64,000 nucleotides of DNA, from the NCBI GenBank assembly GCA_023374045.1, contig CM041776.1, positions 285,027,873-285,091,872 on the forward strand, written 5' to 3'. The position numbers and the translations under genes were made by a program. The notes under the pieces were generated by a model, which ran no database searches, was not told the DNA's origin, and saw nothing but the letters and a program-made list of their open reading frames with translations. Shown here one piece after another: positions 17,471-28,860 of this stretch (position 1 is the first letter of the stretch; each line of letters starts with the position of its first letter). Origin of the DNA: Limonium bicolor. Taxonomy: Eukaryota > Streptophyta > Magnoliopsida > Caryophyllales > Plumbaginaceae.

Positions 17471-20020
17471 ACACAAATAATGTAAAATAAATTAAACTTG
17501 GAGAAAACCTAAAATATAACAACTATAATAGCTTAAATTAGTTTTTTACTTGATTTCATACTACATTAACAAAATTAAAACAACAATACAAGGTTCAAAT
17601 TGGATACTAGTTGTGCGTTGGAAATATATCATAAAGGAATGTTAACACAAATTACAATGATTAAATACTTTCAAGTTCACGTTCAGGTACGCAGTACTAG
17701 TTGTTCAAGTTTTAAAAGACTTTGTTAAAAAATTACTGTATATTGTTCTTTTTTTTAAGTTCACGTGTTTATTTGAAAAATGAATTATTAGTTGTTCGAT
17801 TTTTTTAACCATATGTTCAACTATTATTCATCAATTGCTCATAAATTTGATACTAGTTGTTGATCGGACAATTAAACATAAAACAATATTAACACAATAT
17901 ACCATAATAACTGGTTCCAGATTTTTTTACAACTTCATGTTCATATAAATGATACTCGTTGTTCAAGTTTCTAAACCATTTGTTCAAGTTTTGAACCCTG
18001 TTGTTCAAGTTCTATTTCAGACTGCTCATCAATTTTGTAACGACTCAAATCTTCATGGAGAATTATATAATAAAATAATGTTAATACAAGGTGATTTTTA
18101 AAATTGAATTGTTGTTTTAAAACTTTCTTTTGAACAAAGTATTTTAAAAGGTGAACAATTAGTAATGCATATGCGAACACAAACTCAAAACTTTTAAAAA
18201 ATAATTCTTCACCTTGTATTTTCATATTGTCCAACAACTTTCATCGGCTTCTTCGATTTTGAATGTTCTTCTTCTCCAACTTTCTTTTTCCCTTTGCCAA
18301 TACACTCTGTGGTTTTTTTTTTGCGGTCGCATCGGGTTCTCTAATTTCTACTCCCTTAACAACCCTGGAACATCAATCACAAATAATCTAAAATATATTA
18401 AACATGGAGAATAACTAAAATATAACAGCTATAATAACTTAAGTACTTTGTTGCCTACTTGATTTCATACTGATAACAAAATTAAAAAAAATACAATGTT
18501 CAAATTTGAGACTAGTTTTTCATTGAGATTATATCATTTAAGAATGTTAACACAATTTACAATGATTAAAAAAATTTAATTGCACGTTCAGATACACAGT
18601 ACTAGTTGTTCAAGTTTTAAAATACTTTGTGCAAAAATTACTTTATATTGTTCTTTCTTTTTTAAAGTTGACATGTTTATTTGAAAAATGAAGTATTAGT
18701 TGTTCGATTTTTTGAACCATCCGTTCAACTATTCTTCATCACTTGTTTATAAATTTGATACTAGTTATTGATCAGACATTTAAACATAAAACAATATTAA
18801 CATAATACACCATAACAACTGGTTCTAGAGCTTTTTACAACAACTTCATGTACGTATAAATGATACTCGTTGTTCAAGTTTTTAAACCATTTGTTCAAGT
18901 CAAGGTTTATTTCATATTATTCATCAATTTTGTAAAGACTCAACTCTTCATAGAAAATTATATAATAAAAGAATGTTAATACAAGGTGATTTTTTAAATT
19001 AAATTGTAGTTTTAAAACTTCCTTTTGAACAAAGTATTTTAACAGGTGAACAACTAGTAATGCATATGCAAACACAGACTCAAAACTTTTAAAAAACTGG
19101 TTCTTCACCTTATTTTCACATTGCCCAACATCTTTTGTTGGCTTCTTCGATTTTGAATGTTCTTCTTCTCCAACTTTCTTTTTCCCTTTGCCAATACACT
19201 CTGTGGTTTTTTTTGTAGTGGCATCGGGTTCTCTAATTTCTACTCCCATAACAACCCTGAAACATCAAACACAAATAATGTAAAATAGATTAAACATGAA
19301 GAATAACTAAAATATAACAGCTATAATAACTTTCTTACTTGATTTCATAATACGTTAACAAAATTTTAAAACAACACAAGGTTCAAATTTGAGACTAGTT
19401 TTTCATTGAAGATATATCATAAAAGAATGTTAACATAATTTACAATGATTAAAAATAAATTTAAGTTGACACAATACATGTTGTTCAAGTTTTCAAACAC
19501 TTTGTTCGTAAAATACCTTATATTGTTCTTTCTTTTTTAAAGTTCACGTGTTTATTTGAAAAATGAAGTATTAGTTGTTTAATTTTTTGAACCATATGTT
19601 CAATTATTCTTCATCAATTGTTCATAAATTTGTAACTAGTTGTTGATCGGACATTTAAAAATAAAATAATATTAACACAATATACCATAATAACTGGATA
19701 CAGATTTTTTACAACAGGTTCATGTTCGTATAAACAATACTCATTGTTCAAGTTTCAAAACCCTTTGTTCAAGTTTTATCTCATATTGTTCAGATACACA
19801 GTATTAGTTGTTCAAGTTTTAAAACAGTTATTTCAAAAAGTACTTCATGTTCATATAAACCATACCCATTGTCCAAGTTTCTTAAATCTTTGTTCAACTT
19901 TCAAAACCCTTCGTTCAAGTTCTGAAACCCTTTGTTCAAATTTTATTTCATATTGCTCAGAAACGCAATACTAATAGTTCAAATTTTATAACACTTTATT
20001 CAAACATTAACAAAACCATT
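17457..20020 (-). repeat. Right arm: the three ~0.9-kb units in inverse orientation
   Basis: Inverse copies of the unit start lie near 17462, 18366 and 19256. The most complete exon-like block is the last (19249-19120, minus), reading GVEIREPDATTKKTTECIGK and KSKKPTKDVGQ. Having three units in both arms shows that the triplication came before the inverted duplication. Confidence 0.8.
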
Positions 20021-20740
20021 AAAACAGGTTATTATTGACAATACCTTCGGCTGGCGACAAAATAATTATTTTGATCCATGAATTGGTAGTCTTGCAAAAA
20101 CATAATGCGTTATATTGTTCATGTGCCGTCGATACTGAAATAAGAAACATTAACACATAAAAATTCCGGAATCATATAAAGGGATTATACATTCACGGTA
20201 ATTTCATTGACAAACAGCAATTTTTTAATCAATGACAAACTGACGTTTTAATTTATCATCTTTTCACTTTAATTTATAAAAAAATCGGCAAAAGCAATAG
20301 CACTTCAATTATACTGGCGGCAAATACTTGCTTGTGGAAATTGGAATTACCGGGAGGGAGTGTTGATGTCGGACAGTTTACGGCCACAAAAACTGGTGGA
20401 AATTTGAATCATTGGATTTGAAGCTTAATTCAATCGATGAAGGCAACTTGGGGGCTCCTGAACTTTACAACTTGTCATGAATTGCCCACTCAGCAAACTG
20501 GCTTCAACAACTACTTCTTGTTTGTCTGGGAGCACTGGTAAAGTAGCGTCAAGTAGAATGGAGTGCCTGGTAATTATTCAAGTATTAGCGGCAAGTAGAA
20601 TTAAGTAGGCAAACTGGTTCTGGTAGATTTTCAATGCTGGAAGAGGGTGATTGTTTTATCTTTAAGATTTTCTTCTCAAAAAGATTTTTTTTACTTTAAT
20701 CATTATTAGATTTACTTCATACAAAAATATAAAAATATCT

Positions 20741-21034
20741 AACCATGTAATATCCACATCAGCCCATCCACCTCATATTATTTTTTACATGTGTACACCG
20801 AAAGCACGATACTCGGTGCTTCTAGTTGTACGGCAGAAATTGCCATATATATGAACCCGAGGAAAAAAATTTACAATTATATTAAGTTAAAATACTTTGA
20901 AATTAATGAAGAAATTAAAAATATTTTATTGTTATAATTGTGAAAAAAAACTTAAAAATAAGTAGTGCCACCTAATAAAAAATAACATGTCAGTAACCCG
21001 GAAGCGCTTCCGGTTGTATAATAGACTAATTGGT
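20741..21034. repeat. Two consecutive end-like blocks at the right end of the foldback element
   Basis: Block one (~20741-20844) pairs with the left terminus. It contains the small internal hairpin words ACCGAAAGC / CTCGGTGCTTC and ends TGCC. Block two (~20983-21034) repeats the same plan (ACATGT, CCGGAAGCGCTTCCGG, then TGTATAATAG) about 200 bp further out. The target duplication fits block two. Confidence 0.5.
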
Positions 21035-21043
21035 CGTGTCGGG

Positions 21044-21432
21044 ATGGGATGAGATGATGGAACTTTTTCAAAAAACATTGTTACAATAAATAGGTATTGA
21101 TTTTAAATAACAATACATGAATCTTTCGATAAATCTATAATAGTAGCTTCCATGTTTTTTTAAGCAAAAGTGATTCGATATGATTACAAATCAATATTAC
21201 AAAAGGGCAGTAACTTTAAAGGAAAATGTGACTGTAAAACCATTACAATTGCACCCAAACTTAATAATAACGAACCATGGGCCATCCAGTGCAGATTTCC
21301 TTCTCTACCTCCATTGCAAAGCACTCTCCTTGTAAAATGATCCCTATAAATGCGGCAACATTCTGGCCTCCAAGTTTTCCATATTTTTTGTTGTCACTAA
21401 ATATTGGATGATCAATAGGCAATCATATTCAA
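21044..21432. other. Intergenic DNA between the foldback element and the LINE
   Basis: No supported gene. It includes runs without coding similarity and ends at the left target duplication of the LINE. Confidence 0.4.
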
Positions 21433-21894
21433 CTTCCACCAAGTCGCCCATAGAACATTCCTATCTTGCAAGTCTATGCCCATCGCTGCATATCTTCAAT
21501 TGAAAACATAGTTGACCAGCCCTAAACCCCCTAGGATTTTACAGTCACACTTGACAGGCAGTGAAGATTTCCCAATATATTTCGAGAACCATTCCGAATA
21601 GATCACTGCTTCTCTATCGCGCCTCCTTACGCACCTGCAATTTCCTACATTTTCACCTTTTCTTTCTCGTCCCACGACAGCCTACCTCATACACCATTTC
21701 ACTCAGCCCTCTCATAAGATGCAAGTTTTAGACATGTATGATGTATGGCGAAATGCTTACCTTCAAACGATGCATCCTTGGGAAGTTCTTTTCGCATCAC
21801 CCGATCACTGCTCCAATCCTCTATATTCATCTTGAACATTGCTGAAGTGCGTTTGGTGGCTTTAAGTTTTGCAACGTTGGTCATAACTTGTTCA

Positions 21895-22361
21895 TAATTG
21901 AATTCGACGAGAAGAGCGTCATGGAAGAGGTCCTAGCTAGGGGCCCGTGGACAAACAACCGTATCCTTTTTACCATCCAAGTCCTTGAGCAGGGCAAAAC
22001 ACTTGAGAACCACATCTTCAGATGGGTTCTATGTTGAATCCGTGTGTATGACATCCCGAAGGCCTATTGCAACAAGATGATCACTGAGAAAATCGCGGAG
22101 AAGGTGGGGTGTTTCTCAAGGATAGTGGAGGACACCACCACTCTTGGTTTTAGCCGTATACGCTTGAAAGTTTCACTCAACATCCGGAAGCCAATGTGGC
22201 GCTCCCTCCTTTTGTCAATTGGTGGTTTGAACTTTATCTTCACGATTACCTACAATGCCATGCCCTTTATTTGTGCCAAATGCGGCTTATTTCTCCACGC
22301 AACAGAAGTCTGCCCTCTGATGCCCATGCCATTCGAGCCCATTATCCCTTTTGGAATGTGA
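21895..22361 (+). pseudogene. LINE ORF1-like fragment: DUF4283 plus CCHC zinc knuckle
   Basis: Reads FEFDEKSVMEEVLARGPWTN and HIFRWVLC, then a stop (TGA near 22035), then VYDIPKAYCNKMITEKIAEK, LNIRKPMWRSLLL and the knuckle CAKCGLFLHATEVC (C-x2-C-x4-H-x4-C). This is the order of DUF4283 and zf-CCHC_4 in the nucleic-acid-binding ORF1 proteins of plant LINEs. It ends at a TGA near 22361, and the in-frame stop shows it is broken. Neighbouring minus-strand ORFs are shadows. Confidence 0.7.
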
Positions 22362-23053
22362 CTTAGCACAGAATAATTTCTTACACGATCTCACCCGAGG
22401 GAACTTCTCTCTGATCCAGTTGTCAGACTGGCCTTGACAGCTATCACCAATTATTTACTTGGCCAACGTACTCCTAGCCTTTTTCAGGCTCAGGACATGC
22501 GGTCCCATCTAGCAATTCCTCCTCAATCATTCTTCCAGGTAAGCCGGTCCCAAATGATCATCCTCTCTTGGACAGAAATCCTCCTAGCTCTAGGAAGAGA
22601 TGCATAAGCAATCTTCTGGAGCATGCCACACGCGAGGAATTCTGGGACCTGAATCTTGGAGATGCGCAATCAAGAAGGGAAAGAAGGCTAAATCCCACAC
22701 TTGCCTTGCCTCCCCATGGAAAACTAGGCCGAGGAGGTGGGAGAGTGGTGTTGCAGAGTTTTTGATCAAGCCAACTCCGGGGCGCCGGCTTCACCCCGGA
22801 GCCGTGAACATGAATGATTGTGTGCTTTCTCAATGACATGGGGGCGCATTTGACCATGCGATTGAGCTTCCCTTTCCCTCATAACTGCTTGGAGTTGTGT
22901 TTGCTTATGTTTATTTAGTTTGTCATTTAGTATTTTTTTCTTTGTGTTCAACTTAGGTTATGGTGTTGTTTAAGGCTTGTCTTGATTTACCCATCCAGTT
23001 AGAAGATGTTCCCAGGAACTCTGCTTTTGTGGGTTGTTGTTTTGGTGGGGATG
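22362..23053 (+). other. 3' part of the LINE, left of the gypsy insertion
   Basis: No clear protein domain. Short ORFs such as 22568-22765 are Arg/Gly-rich and lack similarity. It ends at the ATCCC target of the gypsy element. Confidence 0.4.
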
Positions 23054-23058
23054 ATCCC

Positions 23059-23477
23059 TGAGATGGTATGGAACTCGTGCTCAGACAGAGGTTGCAAAGA
23101 GAGTACCAAGTGTTGTATTGATAAAAAGTGTGTCCAATTACATAGCTTATGATTCTTATTTATAGGCCCCCCTATAGAGTATAACCGTTTTTGCGGGCCT
23201 ACATCACTCTAGAATATTCTCAAATATACAAGGCTTTCCGATAATTTTACCCCCTTTTATCAATAATTACTCCCAGTCTCTCGGAGAGGGCCTTGCTTCG
23301 CTTCGGAGGCGATTGCTCTTCCACAGTCTGTCCGAAGTATGGCTCTCTGGTTGCAAGGGTCCGATCGTTAGGGTCGGAAGGGGATTTGGTCGGAGGGAGA
23401 CCCATCTGTTGTCTCCGCAGGCAGCATGTATCCTCCGCTAGTCACTTGGTTATTACGTGTGGTGGAGCCCCACTTCA
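23059..23477 (-). repeat. 3' LTR of the Tat element
   Basis: 419 bp, near-identical to 33092-33510. As the element is read on the minus strand, this is its 3' LTR. Just inside lies GTGGGACTGA (minus strand), a weak polypurine tract. Confidence 0.93.
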
Positions 23478-23782
23478 TCAGTCCCACAAGATCTTTTCTT
23501 GTTCTGCAAGGAAAGATCTTTTTTGTTGTTTTTTTTATAAATTTTGGTGTTCTGCTCCACTCCTCCTAGTCCCACAAGACCTCTTTTTTTTTTAAGAGAA
23601 AAAGAAAGAGGTCTTCGGAGTTGTCCTTTTCTGCTTGGAATTCCCACCGTTGGAGACCCACCGTAGGCTCAACAACGCGCCTCGCTTCAACCGTCGCCTC
23701 CTCATCTTCTGAAGCTACCTTCCCTGACACGCTTGCAGTAGTAGGATATGATTACTTTTTGGTAGAGCGTGCCCAATTTCCG

Positions 23783-26700
23783 CCTATTTAAGCCCATTCT
23801 CCCTCCTTCTTCTCGTCCCTCTACTTTTTCAAACTTTCGAACTTCTCTGAGTTTTCTCGCATTTGTCCTTCATTTTGTCCCTTGCTTCCTTGTCCTCCAC
23901 TTTCTCGCTTTCTTGCTCATACAGTGGTCATTCTTCTTCTTCTCCTCTGCTCCCCAATTCCCTATTTTTCGTTCGCTTGAATCTTTCGACTTTCTCAGTT
24001 CGTAATGGACTTGTCGAACCCAAACTCTTCCGTCCTGGCGCCGGCGGGATCGACACTTTTCACTGACGGGGAAAACTGCGTCTTCGAAGATTCTGCTATC
24101 CCTTCCGAAGATATCGGCATGGACTACCCTCGCCAGGGCACCGGCTCCAGCTTTCTGTGAAAGATTTGAAAAAACTCATGAAAGGTGTGCAAGTCCCACT
24201 GGGGTCGAAGATTAGCGTGCCGGAGCCGACGACGCATCCTTTTAACTACTTCGGGGATGGTTTCGTGGTGTATTGGGAGCACCTTCACCGTGGCCTGCGT
24301 TTTCCTCCGCACCCATTTGTTCTCGGTTTCCTTTCACGTCGGCGATGTACCCTTGCCCACCTGAATCCCAACGCCTTAGGTTGTCTACACGCCTTCCTCA
24401 CCGTCTGTGCGGAGAACGACATTACTCCCGATGCGCGGGAGTTTATAAATTTCTTTACAACCAGGGTGAACACCACTACTACGGAGGAGGACATCTCCGG
24501 GTATTCCTTTTTCAAGCGTGTGAGCCTGGAGAGCGGCTGGTCCTCCAACTGGTTTGTTTTTTATCCACCTAGGGGAACTTTTATCGGAGTCTCCCACATC
24601 GGAGATATAGCTAAGGGGCAGCTTGCCGCTCCGCTACCCTCTTCCGCCAATTCGTCTCCAATTGGAGACATACTTAAGAAGCTGAGTTCATCAGCGCTCC
24701 ATCCCATCACCTTCTTCCTCTCCGAGGAGAAGTTGAACAAAACTCGGACGAAGATTGACCGTACATGTTTTCCCTGAGTGCCTTCTTTTTATTAGTTTTC
24801 GGATGTTTTTCTCACTTCTCCTTGTATCGCAGCTTTTGTTCAATCGGGCGGAAAATTCTCCCTCCGGGACAACTGGGAGCTTGTTGATTACAGGGCCACC
24901 GAAGAGAAAAAAAGAGCCCTTCCTGCTCCTTCCGGTGGAAAAACTCGGAGTCCCTCCGGTAGCAAAACCACTGGTACTAAGAGGAAAGCCCCCGAGGGGC
25001 CCAAGAAAGTTGATCAGTCAAAAATAAAATTAGTACGAAGGGAAAAGCTTGTTAACGAAACTGGTTCCACCGGTCCCCTTGCGCTGTCCTTCGGAAACAG
25101 GTACTCCCGTGTCCACTCCCGCCTCAGTCCGGGTGGAGTTAAAAAAGATGTGGATTTAACTCCCATATCATCCCTCTTCCCTGATCTGCATGGCTTTTTT
25201 TGCGTGATGAAGCTTTAACTCAAAATACCGATTCCATTTTTCCACCGGTATACCTTTCCGCAGCCTTTTCTCTTTTTGTTTTACTTTGTACTTGCTTGAT
25301 TACTTATGATTTTGCCTCTCGCAGCCGCTGTTCCGCCCTCTGTAGACCTTGAGCCTGAACGGGCGCGCCGACCCGTGCGCGGCGTTACAATAAGAGAAGG
25401 TGGAGCCCCGGAGGGAAAAAAGGCTCGCGAAATTCCGCCCGGTAAAGGCAAAGGTATTGCCGAGGGTAGTGCGGGGGGAAGTTCTTCTTCGGAGTCGTCC
25501 GACGCCCCTTCTCAGGAGGCTCCTCAGTCTGGAGCTAGGAGCAAGCATGCGGGCGACAGATCTTCTCCTCCACCGCGGGCTGATCCCTCGGTCTGCGGTC
25601 CTTCTTCAAAGCTGGACTGGGGCTATCACCTAGGAAATCCGGTTCCTCGCATTCCATATGTCCGTGGAATGAGGTACAAGGCCTTCTGGTCTACTGCTGC
25701 GGAGGCGGCCAAAAATGATAATGGCATTTTTGCCCCTGGTTCTCATCCGACTCTTTTAAAACAGAAACTCCGGTTTGGGGAGGGTAGCTCTGACGCCATC
25801 GTTCGCCACTCCCTTCCGAAGAGAGAGGCCTTTGACCGCCTCTGAAGTGCCTTAATTCAGGTTTGACTTCTTTGGATATATTTATCTTGTAAAACCTTCT
25901 GTTTTTGATTCTGATACCCTTGTCGTTTAGGCCATGGCGATGGCCCAATGCGTTGAGACCCAGTCTCAATACTCTTCCCAAGCCCTTCGCTCTTATGAGG
26001 CCCGTGCGGAGAAATATAAGAAAGCTGCCGATGAAGAGAAGGCCAAGGCGCAAGAAATCCTTACACGCGCGCAGGCTCAACTTGAGGCTGAAAAGGCCGC
26101 CCTCCGGGAGGAGCTTCAAGAAGCTGCATCCATCGACCAAGAGGATGCTATCAACAAGCTGCAGACTTCTTTTGACGACCAGAAGCGGGTGTTGGAAGAG
26201 GAAGCTGAGGACGTTTGGAAGGTTGCTGAAGAGATCCGGAAATCTACCGAGGATCTTCGGTCTTCCTTCGAGTCAGAGTTGGAAAAGGAACCAACTCTTG
26301 CAAGCGGCTGAGGCCAAACAAAATGATCTCCAAGCCACCTTGAACAAGGATGCAAAAGCTTGCGCAGGCGACCTTCCGAATTAAAGAGCTTGAGAAGCGC
26401 TGGAAGCACAGAAGAAAAAGGCTTCCGGTAATCTTCATATCATCAAAAGCTTCCATTTCTTTTCTTTCTTTCTTTCATTTTATTCTGTTAATCCTTTGTA
26501 TTCTATGCAGAAATCCAAGTCCTTCGTCGGAGACTGCCGTAAGTTCTGACTTTTGGCTTAAGAAGGTGTCGGCCTTAAAGCTTCATTAATCACTCGGATC
26601 GGAGAGGGAACAATACCGGAGCCTTTCCCTGTCCTACGAGAGCCAGGTTGCGAAGTTAAAGGGTGGCTCTCAAAGAGACGCAGTCGGAACTCCAAACGAA

Positions 26701-27081
26701 GGATCGTACTGTTTCGGGCCTTAAAGAGACACTCTCTTCTCAATGCCGCAAACTTGCTGGGGAGGGCCACGAATTGTATCGGAGTTCTTCTCCGAGAAGC
26801 AACAATCCGTGGGCGAAGCTCTTTACGAAAGCCTAGAGTTTGAAGCTCTTGCTCGTTCCACTGGATATCATGAGGAGCTGGCGAGGTTCTCACGGCCCGC
26901 GGGGAATACATGCTTTGCCCCATCTTTTATGGGATCAGCTATTGTGCGGGCCCGAAGTGATGCTGCTCTTACCCCGGTAGGTGAGAACAAGGAAGACTCC
27001 GGAGGAAGCACCTCAACCCTTCAGAAGCGGACACAAGAATCCGAGAAGCTTGCGGAAGATCCTGTAGGGCCTGCATCATAA
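23783..27081 (+). CDS. Antisense extra gene (aORF) of the Tat element, transposase_28-like
   Basis: Plus-strand gene, opposite to gag-pol. CCTATTTAAGCCC near 23784 is a good TATA box, about 220 bp before ATG 24005 (MDLSNPNSSVLAPAG). After one frame break near 24160 the frame gives KDLKKLMKGVQVPLGSKISV and YWEHLHRGLRFPPHPFVLGF, resembling PF04195 'putative gypsy type transposon'. Further exons follow splice-like acceptors near 24832 (then SGGKFSLRDNWELVDYRA), 25323 (a Ser/Pro/Gly-rich, basic exon to ~25842) and 25930 (a long coiled coil, AQEILTRAQAQLEAEKAALR). A last exon ends at TAA 27079-27081. Published surveys describe such extra ORFs between integrase and 3' LTR, often antisense; their function is unknown. 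Exon edges are approximate, and frame breaks near 24160 and 26300 may be sequence errors. Confidence 0.7.
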
Positions 27082-27289
27082 ACTACTTTTTGTTTACATT
27101 TTTGTTATAGTCATCATATATTTTGTTCCGGAGTACTTTTGTTTTGTAAATGACATCCTCCTTTTTTATAATAGATCAACCAGATCTTTCGGGCATGACT
27201 GGAGTGACCGGTCTCCCGAAAGTTGGAGACTTTTGTTAATGTGGAATTTTTAAACTGCTTTTCACTTTGCGAATATTTCTTTTCGATAA

Positions 27290-27500
27290 CCTTTTAGTTA
27301 CACTTTCACACTCTACCACTGTACACATGGTGAGATCGTCGATTTAACACTCTACCGACTTCGGCGGTGAGATCGTCGGTTTAACACTCTACTGGCAGTA
27401 AGAAGCGAGATCGTCGGATGAAATACACTACCATCGTTGATGGTAGATCGTCGGATACAAAACACTCTACATCGCTGATGGTGAGATCGTCGGTTACATT
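27290..27500 (+). repeat. Minisatellite inside the Tat element (GAGATCGTCG...AACACTCTAC units)
   Basis: About five imperfect units of ~40-50 bp, each with GAGATCGTCG or AGATCGTCGG followed by a short spacer and ACACTCTAC. It lies between the stop of the antisense gene and the integrase end. Variable minirepeats at this place are common in Tat-type elements. Confidence 0.75.
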
Positions 27501-27983
27501 CTTTGTCTTTCTTTTATTTTCTTAACACTCCTTGTTCCTTGTCTTTGAGTAAGAGAAAAATTTTTTTCAATGTTTTTGTTTTTGTCCGAAAACTTTATAC
27601 TCCATTACCGGCGAGTAACGTTTTGTAAACAAGACAACTGAGACCGTCAGGTAAAACGCTTCATTGCTACTGCTTGTGAGATCTTCGGATATCCATATGA
27701 GATTTTTCTCGCTTTTAACAAACAATTCATTAACTTGTATCCGAAAAAAGATATTTATCATAGAACTTTTTGAGGCATTCAGCGTGCCAGGAATGTGGTA
27801 GATCACTCCCGTCCACATTTTGGAGTCCTATAAGATGCTCGACCTGTCTTAGCCTGAACGATATACGGGCCTTCCCACTGAGTTGCATTTCGCTGGTTGT
27901 TTTACCTCCCGAAGTACCAAGTCACCCGCGGAGAAGACCGTTCTCTTACCCTTTTATTGAAATGACGTTCAATTCTCAACTTG

Positions 27984-28860
27984 TCATTTTTTTTTTAAAT
28001 CAGCGATCATCCGTTTTTCATCCAAGACATCCAACCATCTCGGATGCCTTCGTCGTTCCCTTCTTCTTCGTACCCTTCGATCCTTTTTGACGGTATCAAT
28101 AATTTCTGCGGGTACCACCGCCCGTTCCAGACCGTACGTCAATCTGTAAGGGGTTTTCTCCGGTTGGCCCCTTGACACTCGTCCTGTTAGCCCATAGGAC
28201 TTGCGGTAGTACTCCGCCCACCTTCCTCTTTTACCTTCCAACTTTCTTTTCAGAGCCTTCACGATTTGTCCATTAGTATTTTCAACCTGGCCATTCGCTT
28301 GTGGATGAGCTACAGACGCGAATCTCAAGTCAATCTTCCATTCTTCGCAAAACTCCCTAAAGCTTTTGCAATTGAACTGCGCGCCGCGTTGTCCGTTATG
28401 ATTACCCTCGGTATGCCAAACCGACACACGACGTTCTTCCAAACAAACCTCTGTCTTTCGCGCAGTTATATTTACTACCGGAAGAGCCTCTACCCATTTG
28501 GTGAAGTAATCCACCGCCACATACAAGTATTTATACCTTCCGGGAGAAGCCTCTGGAAATGGTCCGACGATATCCAATCCCCATTTCGTAAAAGGGATCA
28601 GAGAGGTGATAGATTTCATCTCCGCAGGAGGGTTTCCAACCCTGGACCGTGTAACTGGCACTGCACACATTTTTTGACATAGTCTCCGCACATCTCTTGG
28701 ATTGCCGCCAAAAGTAGCCCATCCTTAATATTTATGCATTACCTACCGCCCATCCTCCTTGGTGATTGCCGCACACCCCCCGTTATGGACTTCGCTGACA
28801 AGCTCTAGTCCTTGACTCTCTGTCACACACTTCAGGATGGTCTGCCAAAAGATCGCTTGT
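27984..28860 (-). CDS. Integrase domain of the Tat element (frameshifted)
   Basis: Reads HNGGCAAITKEDG near the N-terminal zinc-binding region, then CAETMSKNVCSASYTVQGWK, the catalytic core KWGLDIVGPFPEASPGRYKY with the first Asp, YFTKWVEALPV, a garbled second-Asp region (GQRGAQFNCKSF, where DNG-QF is expected), and HPQANGQVENTNGQI with the Glu. Its role is to join element DNA to the target. The frame changes near 28700 and between about 28490 and 28380, so the protein is not intact as written. Confidence 0.85.

Larger units (their letters stand above)
12479..21034. mobile_element. Giant foldback (Mutator-like) element, ~8.6 kb, arms ~4.1 kb
   Basis: The left arm (~12479-16617) reappears in inverse orientation at ~16738-20844. 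Matching landmarks include the outer word GCAATTTCTACCGTATAAC, the segment around 13090-13290 against 20020-20230, and the gene fragments on either side of the centre. A second end-like block at ~20980-21034, read inverted, starts CCAATTAGTCTATTATACAACC. With that end, the flanks are CGGGTCGGG (12470-12478) and CGTGTCGGG (21035-21043), 8 of 9 matching, as for a 9-bp Mutator-type target duplication. No transposase is visible, so the element is non-autonomous. The arms differ by scattered substitutions and indels, so this is an old palindrome, or one with error-prone sequence. Family assignment is inference from TIR length and duplication size. Confidence 0.75.

Noticed and set aside
28266..28682. 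Plus-strand ORFs opposite integrase and RT (for example 28837-29190, 30860-31138)
   Set aside because: They mirror the minus-strand pol gene, and the minus frames show real motifs.
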